A stretch of DNA of 64,000 nucleotides from Gracilaria vermiculophylla (lineage: Eukaryota > Rhodophyta > Florideophyceae > Gracilariales > Gracilariaceae): the NCBI GenBank assembly GCA_019155205.2, contig JAHNZQ020000181.1:1686662-1750661 (forward strand). The letters are read 5' to 3'. The notes under the pieces were generated by a model. That model ran no database searches, was not told where the DNA came from, and was given only the letters and a program-made list of their open reading frames with translations. Shown here in pieces: positions 29,723-38,662 of this stretch; the first letter of the stretch is position 1, and every line of letters begins with the position of its first letter. A program made the position numbers and the translations under genes.

Positions 29723-30307
29723 CTACGCTCCAGGGCCACCAAAGAGCCTGGGTACAGGGCCGTTAGGCTCGCCCCAGTATTCGACAGCCTTCACGCCGTC
29801 AACGAGAACAGTCTGATAGTTGCTGACCAACTCCTTGCCCTCTTCCTCACCACAGGTCGCACGCCCCGTCTGCTCGATTTCAGCCCTCTCCTTCAGGAGA
29901 CCCAGCGCCTTCTCCCTCTCCTCCTTCATCATTCTGGAGTACTCCAAGAACGCACTGGTAGACTCCTGCGACACCTTGATTACACGGCTCTTGTCAATCT
30001 GGGTTTTCGTGAGCGGGTCGATCTCGATGTCCGCGCTTCCTATCGAAGTGAGCTCGCCCGCCCAATTGCGCGGAAGGGCGGTGGCAAAGCTGCGATTTTC
30101 GTACGTCTCGGTCGGGCGCGACTGGTAGTAGCGCAGCGGAGCGTTTTCCTGCGGGTCCACCCCCGAGGGAATTCCTGGTTCCAGCCGAAGCTCTGCGCGT
30201 GGGGTGGTGCCAACTGAAACCGTGCTCATCGGACGCGGCGTGTGCAGTGGCGTGGAAACAAACGGGGAGCGCGTGGCGGTGAACGGGGCGGCAAACGCGC
30301 TGGCCAT
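29723..30307 (-). CDS. Predicted plastid-targeted protein of unknown function
   Basis: 194 codons from the ATG at 30307 (MASAFAAPF...). Residues 1-40 are Ala/Ser/Thr/Pro-rich with Arg and no acidic residue, a typical transit peptide. The mature part is soluble, with no membrane segment; it has ENAPLRYYQSRPTETYENRS, a central helix AFLEYSRMMKEEREKALGLLKERAEIEQ, and a Gly/Pro-rich end EPNGPVPRLFGGPGA. The helix-plus-basic composition would suit a small stromal or thylakoid-associated structural protein (a phycobilisome-associated factor is one idea), but I recognise no family and claim no function. The longer frame to 30577 runs into leader sequence. Confidence 0.7.
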   Translation of the reverse strand: MASAFAAPFTATRSPFVSTPLHTPRPMSTVSVGTTPRAELRLEPGIPSGVDPQENAPLRYYQSRPTETYENRSFATALPRNWAGELTSIGSADIEIDPLTKTQIDKSRVIKVSQESTSAFLEYSRMMKEEREKALGLLKERAEIEQTGRATCGEEEGKELVSNYQTVLVDGVKAVEYWGEPNGPVPRLFGGPGA

Positions 30308-32720
30308 TGTGGTACAGCTGTGGCGCGTTGTATCTCTGGCTGGACTTGAGATGAACAGGGCTGCGATGTGAGGGCAGCACGCAGGGCTTTCGCGTCGGAA
30401 GGGGTGGGCGAGGCGCGGATGGATGGGTGGGCGCGTCAAGGTGGGACAAGCACGCGAAAAAGTGTCGTGGGCGTAGAGGCGCCCATGGCGGATAACATGC
30501 AGGTGGGGTGCAGAACAGGGTAATTGCGCACGGCGCGAGGTGCGAGATTTTGGGCAGAAAACATGGATATCGACCAATAGAAAGAGAGCAAGACTCTCGA
30601 TCGAATCATTGGACCAGATAGCTTGAAATCAGCAAAATGGAACGAATGGCAAAATGGCCATCAGTTTTGGTTTGAGGCGGTGGTTGACGTGGCAGGAGCG
30701 CGAGCCAACTGTGGCATGAAACCGCCACCACGGCAATTGTCAACTGCTGAGCAGCCGTGAGGAAGGCGCTGTCTGTCATACAGCGCCGGTTTGGGTGCGT
30801 GATTGCTGTACACCAGATCGAGATTGTTCTCGGCGTTCAGAAGGGGGGGGCGAATCTTCTAGAGCCATCGGCAGCGCGTGGTTATGGGGCGAATAAGGGC
30901 CCGGCAGACAACATTCCGGCACGCTCATGCACTGCGCTCTTCGCAGTGCACGACACATTGAGCCAAGGAAAAGCAGCAGATGACCTCACAGCCATGAGGA
31001 ACGGATGGACTTGATGCTTGCAAGTGGTTTTCGGCGGCCATGCCAGTATCGATTATGAGCCGTTTCGAAAGATAAGCTGAACACACGCGAACCGGCACTC
31101 GCAGCAATGGGTGCTTGCCCTCTACTTATGGACCAAGTTGATTTGTATGATCGAAAGTCAGGAGATCGCAAACCTCACAACAAACGGCAAGTTCGCATCT
31201 CAAGTAAAATCGCAACCGGCGCACGTGGCTTTTGCAATCGTGTGAGCGACACTGTAGGAGTGTTCAACTGACCTGCCTCATTGTGTGGTTCAAAGCACGA
31301 AAAACCAGCTCGTCTTTGAGCGCTGATGGTGGCAAACGAATCCCACCACATAATACCTCTTGACGTTCCGTCAAATGCAAATTTATCACGATGCATACAG
31401 TGCAGTATCTTGGAAACGTGAGCACGTCGCTTACTGTGCGATGCGTCGCAGTCCGAAAATAGGGTCTGCTGCAGACACACTCAGCAAGCAAAGAAAGCTG
31501 TTCGTCGCGCGCTTCGAATCGTCAGTGCGCTTTGTCTCGCGGCGCAGCTATGTACATTAGTAGCACTGCAAATGAGACGATAGGCAGTGCGGGAGTCTCG
31601 AGAGCAGGTCGCGCGCTTCAACACGCAAGGGCAAAAACAGTCGGGGACTTCCTTTTTTTCCCCCTCTTTCCCCTCCGGTTATCGCCGGGGGCATGGGGGA
31701 CTTAAGCCGGGGGCCTGGGGCATTAAAGTAGTACGAAGGGGTTCAACCCGAGCGAGCTCACGCTCTGGGCGGCTAGCAGCGCGCCACGTGTGCCAGCTCG
31801 CACAGTTTGCACCGTTTACCACAAGATTCAATCAACATGGGCGTCCAACAGCTGCCTTCTTCCGCGCTCGGGCGGCCTATCAAATCGAGCCCCCAACATT
31901 TTTTGAGGAATTCACAACCATACCATTTTTTTCAAAACATTGTAAGTTGTTTATGCTTTCTGAAGTTTGCCAAACTGAGCCTGTACTGTATGGCGGCATC
32001 TTCCGGTAAGCACTCGAGGGTTGAATCGCCATGGACGTCACTGATATTATTCCCCCATTCTCTCCTTACGATTGGTGGGTTGCTGCCGCTAGAAACTGAA
32101 TTGCAACAAAAAAAACTGCACCTCCGTCCAAAATGATCGCGCACGCGTGCCATGTCATGTACTTAATCACAACATTTCACATTCCCTATACGTAATGTTC
32201 CGCAAAAGCACCTTTCAATACGGACGCAATGATGTTGTTGCTACTTCATGCATCGGACAGCTTGGCGGCCGTCGTATCTCGTTGTACAACACCTCGGTTC
32301 TCAGTCTCACAAATCTTTTGTAATCCTCATATGACCTACCATCGGCTCACACTCACCTCACTGGGCCATTCACCGTATGAGCAGTGCTCCTGGAAGCACT
32401 GCATTGTGTGACAAACTTGCGGAAATTGCCCCACCTTGAGATCACTTGCGCGTCGCTTCTTCTTTTGCGCCAATTCTTTCCACTAGAATAGAGAAGACGG
32501 AACGACTTGGGCCATACTATTTCAGTTCGGTTCTACTGCGTTTCAGAGGAATGCAACTGACTTGCTGGGGACACTTTGTTCATTTATCGCTGAGGAGCGG
32601 CTTACTGGCCCCAACTCACCATACACTTTCACCTTCGTGACAGGCTTGCCGTCCTTCACTGCCTTCTGTCAAAACTGCTGTTAGTCAAAACCGGTTTCAG
32701 TCAAGAAATATCTGCATATT
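30308..32720. other. 2.4-kb divergent intergenic region; no gene recognised
   Basis: Between the plastid-protein start (minus) and the kinase start (plus). It has moderate composition and short frames. A 9-bp perfect hairpin lies at 30928-30950. A pyrimidine-rich block followed by G-rich DNA occurs at 31650-31720. No RNA gene or coding exon was supported. Confidence 0.5.
30928..30950. repeat. Perfect 9-bp stem, 5-nt loop hairpin
   Basis: TGCACTGCG, loop CTCTT, CGCAGTGCA. No flanking T-run or coding context that would explain it. Likely incidental, but the stem is exact. Confidence 0.5.
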
Positions 32721-33959
32721 ATGAACAAACTGTTCGCCAAATTGGCTCACAAACGGAAAGCTGAAAATGGAGACTTCGACGACCGTGTACAGCCGCGACA
32801 ATCCTATGAAATGGCAAAGCGTCGCGCAGTCCTTAATCTTGCGATTTTGGAACGGCCACTCATGACAAGCACGGAGTTCATCGTTGACATTCGCTATCGT
32901 AATATGAAGCTAATTGGTTCCGGCTCGTATGGAATAGTCGTTGAAGCAATCGATACATCTCACGATAGCAGAGTCGCGATTAAGAAGGTTCTAAACGCTT
33001 TTTCGTCTTCCCGAATGGCTAGACATGTTCTCAGGGAAGTTCGATTATTGAGGCATCTTCATCATCCGCATATCATCCAGTTGCTTGATATTGACGTCCC
33101 AGGCATATATTCGTCGTGGGACTCTGTTTACATGGTCACCCCCCTCCTTAAGACAGACCTGAAAACAGCGTTCAAAGAAGGAGTAATGGAAGACAAGTTA
33201 ACACAAAAGAGAATAGCCTATCAGATACTGTTGGCTCTTGAACACATGCATGGCTTGGGTTTGATGCATCGCGACATTAAATCACGAAATGTACTTCTTG
33301 ATGAGCACATGAACGTGCAATTGTGCGATCTCGGTGAATCACGATTCTACAGCAAAGCTAACCGGGATATTCTGTTTGAAGAATCACCCAATATTCCTCA
33401 GGAGCCGGAGCTCAGTGGGGCTCTTACTACTATACTTCAGAGCGCACCGGAACTGGGTCTCGGTGCCGAGTACGATGCAGAGGTAGATATTTGGGCAGTC
33501 GGATGTGTAATTGCAGAACTGGTTCGTCCTGGTCATCAATACCTTTTTGATTCCACCGCGAAGCATTCACATATCCAGGAGATTGTGGACGTGGTCGGTT
33601 TTCCGTCTCCGGAGTTTTTGGAAATACTACCTGCTCACGGGCAATGGTTTCTAAAACGAATGCGCAAGTCGAGTAACAATCGAATTGCAGAACTCTTGGG
33701 ACCCACAGTTGATCCCCTGGCTGTTGATCTGGTGAAAAAGATGCTTTTGTTTTCACCAAAGCACCGTATTTCTGCGAAAGACGCACTGAAACATGCATGG
33801 TTCGATGAAGTGAGAACAGAGGCTGTTTCCCATACTGAACCGTATGACTTTTGCCAATCAGAGCCACCGAGAAAAACTTCGAGATCAAAGTTGAAACAAC
33901 TTGTATGGAAGGAAGTTGTCGCGTTCCACCCGGAGGCAGAGAGCATCAGTGTCGGGTAA
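32721..33959 (+). CDS. MAPK-like CMGC serine/threonine kinase with atypical activation loop
   Basis: 412 codons. A kinase domain spans about 60-370: glycine loop GSGSYGIVVE (67-76), Lys88 in VAIKK, Glu105 in helix C, HRDIKSRN with catalytic Asp184, and a Mg-binding Asp202 in DLGES where most kinases have DFG. The APE motif is SAPEL (240-244), then VDIWAVGCVIAEL. The shape, including the Pro-rich C-lobe and an insert, is MAP-kinase-like. The TxY dual phosphorylation site is absent: the loop instead carries an insert (KANRDILFEESPNIPQEPEL) and LTTILQ before SAPE. The catalytic residues are intact, so it may be active but not switched on by a standard MAPKK. Substrate unknown. Confidence 0.85.
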   Translation: MNKLFAKLAHKRKAENGDFDDRVQPRQSYEMAKRRAVLNLAILERPLMTSTEFIVDIRYRNMKLIGSGSYGIVVEAIDTSHDSRVAIKKVLNAFSSSRMARHVLREVRLLRHLHHPHIIQLLDIDVPGIYSSWDSVYMVTPLLKTDLKTAFKEGVMEDKLTQKRIAYQILLALEHMHGLGLMHRDIKSRNVLLDEHMNVQLCDLGESRFYSKANRDILFEESPNIPQEPELSGALTTILQSAPELGLGAEYDAEVDIWAVGCVIAELVRPGHQYLFDSTAKHSHIQEIVDVVGFPSPEFLEILPAHGQWFLKRMRKSSNNRIAELLGPTVDPLAVDLVKKMLLFSPKHRISAKDALKHAWFDEVRTEAVSHTEPYDFCQSEPPRKTSRSKLKQLVWKEVVAFHPEAESISVG

Positions 33960-36585
33960 ACGGAGCCAATTAGTGGAGGCATTATGGAGACAATGTGCTA
34001 GGGTCAGTTGAGTCGCGGTGTTTTGGAAAAAAAGAAGCAGCGGACAGAATGATTGCTCCAGTACACATCATCGATCGTCATCCCACACCGTTGGAAGTGA
34101 AATAAATGTTGAGGCTTTTACCATTCTGACTCATTGATTGAGTTATCTTTTGCCTGTAACCCAGGACTCGCTTTAAACAATGATAATACATACTATGTAA
34201 GTTGGGGAGAAAGAGCATCGATATGTGACAAACAGGAGGGTTTCAAAGATATATCCCGGCTCCGACCCTCGTAACGATCGCAACTCAGAATAGACTGCGG
34301 CCTCCCACTTGATGAAGCTGCAGCATGTTATTCAGCTCGAAATGTATCATATGTTCCGGTAAATCTAAACTGGGACTGACGCACAAGGAATAGGGCATCT
34401 GTGATCCCCATAACTCTTTGTCGCAAATCGTCCTCGTTCTCATCATGAACCGTTGACTAATTGTTACACAATTTGTCAGAGCAGAGCAAATTACATTTTT
34501 GATGCTGATGCACTTCATGCCTGGCGAACATGCCTCGATTTAGCATCCGTGGAAGACAAACCCCATTTCCATCCCCTGCCATTTCTTTCTAAAACCCTTT
34601 TTCTCCATATCTTTTCTGCTGTCGGCCGTGCCTTGATTTTGCACTCGCCGACTGCGGCCCTCCTCTGTGACCCTTGTGGTCTCGCAACATTGTCCTTCAA
34701 ATCTCATCTCCGTGCCTGGCGGTAGTGGCTCTCTTTGAAACTCGAGACTGCTTGAAGTCTCACAACATCCACTACTTAACGACAGTGCTCCGCCTCCGTT
34801 GCGAAATTCAACTTCGCGCTTCTCCAAACAGGAGAAACAACAGCCTTGCCACGCAAAAATACGACCTGAAAATCTTTAGAACACACTCAAACACATCAAC
34901 ACGTGCTACCGTCACTATCCAATGGCAATGCGACCTTCCCTCGGAACTCGTGGAGAACTTCGGCGTATAGCCGCAGAAGCGGAGGCGGCGACAATAGACC
35001 GCGTTCGGCCGTGGCGCAAGACGACCCAGTCCTGCAGACTAGCACCGCATGTCGTTGTTCCGCAATGGATTCGTTACGAACATCCGCCTTCACCACGAGA
35101 ACAAGCACCCCAACCGAGCGAATGTCAGTTGATTGTAGAGGAAACCATTGACGCCTTGATTGATGCAGCTAGTTCAAGAAAGGTAGAACGTAGCTTTCGA
35201 AGAGGGCGGGCGCGCTGGCGTTTGCGAAGTGGACCCGATGAAGGCGAAGAGGACAACGCCGCCGATGTCGCCGTAGGAGGTGAAAGAGCTTCCCGGCCTG
35301 GGTTCCAGGTGGAAGCACACATCAATTAGCCATAGGTATGAGAATGACAGAGGATTCTGGCTTCTCTCATAACCGACTCGTAAATGCAACTATTACAACG
35401 GAACTCCTTTGCCTATTGAACGATAGTATAGGGCCATATGGAATAGAGAGATGGAAAGGAAGTTTACATATCAAGTGACGTCGAAAACGAACACCTTGGG
35501 GTGCTTCTGTTTGAGGATAGCTTCCTGCACTTCCTGTACGCTGCCTTATGTCATCTGAAGGGACCGTAAAAGCCAGGTGCGATGTGGATTCGTTATGGAC
35601 CCCATGATGATGCCTAGCTTTAGGAAGATGACAACAGTAAAGTCTATCCATGCCACTAAAACCAGCAAGAGCTTTCGATTTTCTGGATTGCCATCGTTTC
35701 TAGAGGGGAAATGAGAACAAACGTCGAGGTTTAACTGGTTCGGCCTCATGTACGATACGTGATTATAATCACCTTGGCTCCTGCTGTAAATGAATTGCAT
35801 CGTGTTCCACCTTTCGATGAACACAAACGTAGAAACATAAGCTCCAGAAGGAAGTGCTGATCTTTGTGTGTTTCCTTTCTAAACATATGTGCAACCCTTT
35901 CTTGCTTCGATTTGTCCCACACATGGCTTCCGAATCGTAGTTTGCAAAAGCCTCCGAGTTTGCAGCGCTATTTGTCATCTTCTTGGTGGTGCGCCATTCG
36001 CGTCCCATGGCATCGCCCTCATGCATCCCCTGCTCATTCTGCTGGAAGGTTTATGTACAACTTTTGACAGAATTCGAAAGTTAGCTCAGGGATAGGCTCA
36101 GGTACTTGATGCAAACATTACGGAATCTCGGCACGGTATTATCTTCGGGTACAACAAATGATTTCTGCGCTCGTAATTGACAACAGCGGTGCAGTTGGAG
36201 GGGATCAGAGACAAAAGTGCGACACTGGACACAGTACGAGCCATAACATATGAATAAAACAAAATCATCTTTTTGGAGGGATCTTGGTACTTGCATCAGA
36301 TTTACTTCATGATGGAAAGTTACGCAGCGTGTGTTTCAGAGACACAGCCTATCGCCATTACGTTGTCCGAGTATTCCCATGCCTTTGCACCTGTTCGGAG
36401 CACGGGGCCTGGCACAGCGATTTTGAATAAGTTCGTTTCTGAAAATATTGCATGCTCTTGGCCATTTTACCGGTACTTGCAATCTTTGCACGGATCATCT
36501 ACCAGCGACAGGCTGAATCTTTGAACTGTATTAGGCGCGAAGAGAGAGAGAAAAAGGTCGGTTGATTGAATCTGCATCTTTATCA
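33960..36585. other. 2.6-kb region between kinase and Arp8 genes; one weak ORF
   Basis: Mostly moderate GC with short frames. The only frame with natural composition is 34922-35329 (listed separately). A GA-rich run precedes the Arp8 start (36540-36556). Confidence 0.5.
34922..35329 (+). CDS. Hypothetical small protein (weak)
   Basis: 135 codons with a believable residue mix: RVRPWRKTTQSCRLAPHVVV near residues 28-47, then PQWIRYE, a helical QLIVEETIDALIDAASSRKV, a basic patch RSFRRGRARWRLR, and an acidic stretch. No membrane segment, signal peptide or known domain. The ATG context is poor (C at -3). Could be a small nuclear protein, an exon of a longer gene, or chance. Confidence 0.35.
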   Translation: MAMRPSLGTRGELRRIAAEAEAATIDRVRPWRKTTQSCRLAPHVVVPQWIRYEHPPSPREQAPQPSECQLIVEETIDALIDAASSRKVERSFRRGRARWRLRSGPDEGEEDNAADVAVGGERASRPGFQVEAHIN

Positions 36586-38580
36586 ATGAGTGATGGAAAC
36601 GGTGTGGACCCCACAGCCAGTATAGATGGCAATGATGTTGCTCAGAGCTCGAATATTAATGGAGTTCCTCAGCTGCGTCACCGAAACCTCACATTACGAC
36701 AAGGCACTCGGTTGCAGAAACCAAAGCCGAAAGACGTCATCGTCCTTGCTTTCGGGTCATCCGCCATTCGATACGGCTTTGCGTCTGATTCAACTCCAAG
36801 AATTGTATTTCCGGCTGTAGCTTTCCCGAGAAGCGATGAATCCATGGCGGATCGCAGACGTGAACCCTTTCGCGTCCCTGGATACAATATGCGCTCCGAT
36901 GAAGAGCTCAAGACGGCACGTGCGACTTTTGATGAGGTTCGCGAATCAATTGCGAAAGAGCTTGCCCTAAGCGAACGACGCCGAGGAGGTGGTCGTCCCA
37001 TACCTTGGAAGGCAGCGATTGAACTTATACCTGGGACGTCAGAAGGAGCAAAAATAACGAAGCTGAAAAGCGAAAGGCCAAAGGTTTTGGTTGGTCATGA
37101 TGTTGAACTTCTGATGCGTGATCAAGAGAGAGCAAAGAAATACGATATCGTAAAGCCAATGTGGGATGGTAAACTCTTGTTCGACTGTGGGGCTCCTGCA
37201 AGTTTAATAAGAAAATCTCTCGATGTTCTTCTTTCCCATATAGTTGCCCAGTTGATGTCTGACAGGAGAAATCCCAGAAGAAAGGGATCGAAACTCCGTG
37301 AAAAAGAAATGATAGCAAATGGGGACTCGGATTTGATCGCGGAACCTGATATTCTTTTTGTCGAAGATGGATACGCGAAGTCCTTTGTTGCTCTGGTTGT
37401 TCCGGAGGCAGCACAGCGAAGAGATGTAGCTGAGCTCGTTGACGCAGTTTTTTCATCTAAAGCGATGCAAGCGGCGGCCATTTTCATACACCAAAGTGCA
37501 GTGTCTTGTGCATTCGGAGCTGGACTCTCTACATGCGCTGTTGTTGATATTGGACACTCTGCGACCACGGTAGCCTGTGTCGAAGACGGTATGATATGCG
37601 GAGAATCCCGAATCCACCTAGAGTACGGATCATGGCACATTCAAAACGCCTTTGAGGTATTACTACGAGATCATTCCACGCTGCTCGAAGTTCTTGGAAA
37701 CGCAAATGCTGAAGACGGGAATCAAGGGGCTGAAGCAGATATTGCGGAAGACTTATCAACGATTATAGCCAAAATTACGGAACAACTGGGAGGATTCAAC
37801 GTCGATGAGAACGACACCATGAATGTGGCAGTCGTGAAGGCACCCGGTGGAGTGTCTCTTCGGGTGAAATTAGGGGTGGGTATTCGCACGCTTCCTTGTT
37901 ATGGCTTGATTTATCCACAATTGCTAAGGGCAGCAAACGAAATGACGACTTCAACGAAACATATTAGAACTCGTACCGCATTTGATCGTAATTCGGAGGA
38001 TGACAATTTTGTCAGCGACATATTCAATGACTTACGAAGATCAGGTATCGCTACAGCAGCCCTCCCTATAGGACTCTTTGCAAATGAAAGTGGTCAACCA
38101 GCGGCATTTACAATTAATCCTAAAGAGTCCTCTATAGTCGACGCGATAATCTGGTCTGTTGCTAGGGCTGTGGAGATCAAGAGACCAGACCAACAATCTA
38201 GAACTGCCGATGCGTACAGAAGGTATTTGAACGCGGTCGTGCTCGCCGGAGGTGGTGCTTCTATTGATGGGATTGCGCTGGCCCTCGAAAGTCGAATCAA
38301 GAAGGGGTTTCAGGATGCCGGTGTAACCATTCATGACGTCTCTGTCATTGATGGAGGAAAAGGTAAAACTGATGAAGAGCTAGCTGCTGCTGCTGCTATT
38401 TTGAAGGACAATGGTTCTGAAGGAGGCTTGATTGATGACACGGACACAGCTACCCTTCCATGGAAAGGGGGCGCAGTAATGATTGAAGCAGACGCCGTGG
38501 CAGAATATTGGGTTTACAGAGACGATTGGAAAGCAAGAAATGTGCGGGCGCTGCGAGAACGAGCTCCATTCTATTGGTAA
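36586..38580 (+). CDS. ARP8: Actin-related protein 8 (INO80 chromatin-remodelling complex subunit)
   Basis: 664 codons from the ATG at 36586 (MSDGNGVD...). Arp8 binds histones and linker DNA as part of the INO80 actin module. Actin-fold phosphate strands are visible: DVIVLAFGSSAIRYGFASD (phosphate 1 region, about 52-70) and CAVVDIGHSATTVACVEDG (phosphate 2 region, about 315-333), then LEYGSWHIQNAF. LFVEDGYAKSFVALVVPEAA and SAVSCAFGAGLSTCAVVDIG correspond to the Arp8-specific central block. AVVLAGGGASIDGIALALESRI is the adenosine-motif region. Long inserts relative to actin are normal for Arp8. It is convergent with the protease gene; 82 bp separate the stops. Confidence 0.85.
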   Translation: MSDGNGVDPTASIDGNDVAQSSNINGVPQLRHRNLTLRQGTRLQKPKPKDVIVLAFGSSAIRYGFASDSTPRIVFPAVAFPRSDESMADRRREPFRVPGYNMRSDEELKTARATFDEVRESIAKELALSERRRGGGRPIPWKAAIELIPGTSEGAKITKLKSERPKVLVGHDVELLMRDQERAKKYDIVKPMWDGKLLFDCGAPASLIRKSLDVLLSHIVAQLMSDRRNPRRKGSKLREKEMIANGDSDLIAEPDILFVEDGYAKSFVALVVPEAAQRRDVAELVDAVFSSKAMQAAAIFIHQSAVSCAFGAGLSTCAVVDIGHSATTVACVEDGMICGESRIHLEYGSWHIQNAFEVLLRDHSTLLEVLGNANAEDGNQGAEADIAEDLSTIIAKITEQLGGFNVDENDTMNVAVVKAPGGVSLRVKLGVGIRTLPCYGLIYPQLLRAANEMTTSTKHIRTRTAFDRNSEDDNFVSDIFNDLRRSGIATAALPIGLFANESGQPAAFTINPKESSIVDAIIWSVARAVEIKRPDQQSRTADAYRRYLNAVVLAGGGASIDGIALALESRIKKGFQDAGVTIHDVSVIDGGKGKTDEELAAAAAILKDNGSEGGLIDDTDTATLPWKGGAVMIEADAVAEYWVYRDDWKARNVRALRERAPFYW

Positions 38581-38662
38581 CTAGAGATCATCATTGACTT
38601 GATACGCGAATGTCAAAGACTTTTGAACAGAACTGGAACTCCCTGTAAAGGTAGAAGAGAAA

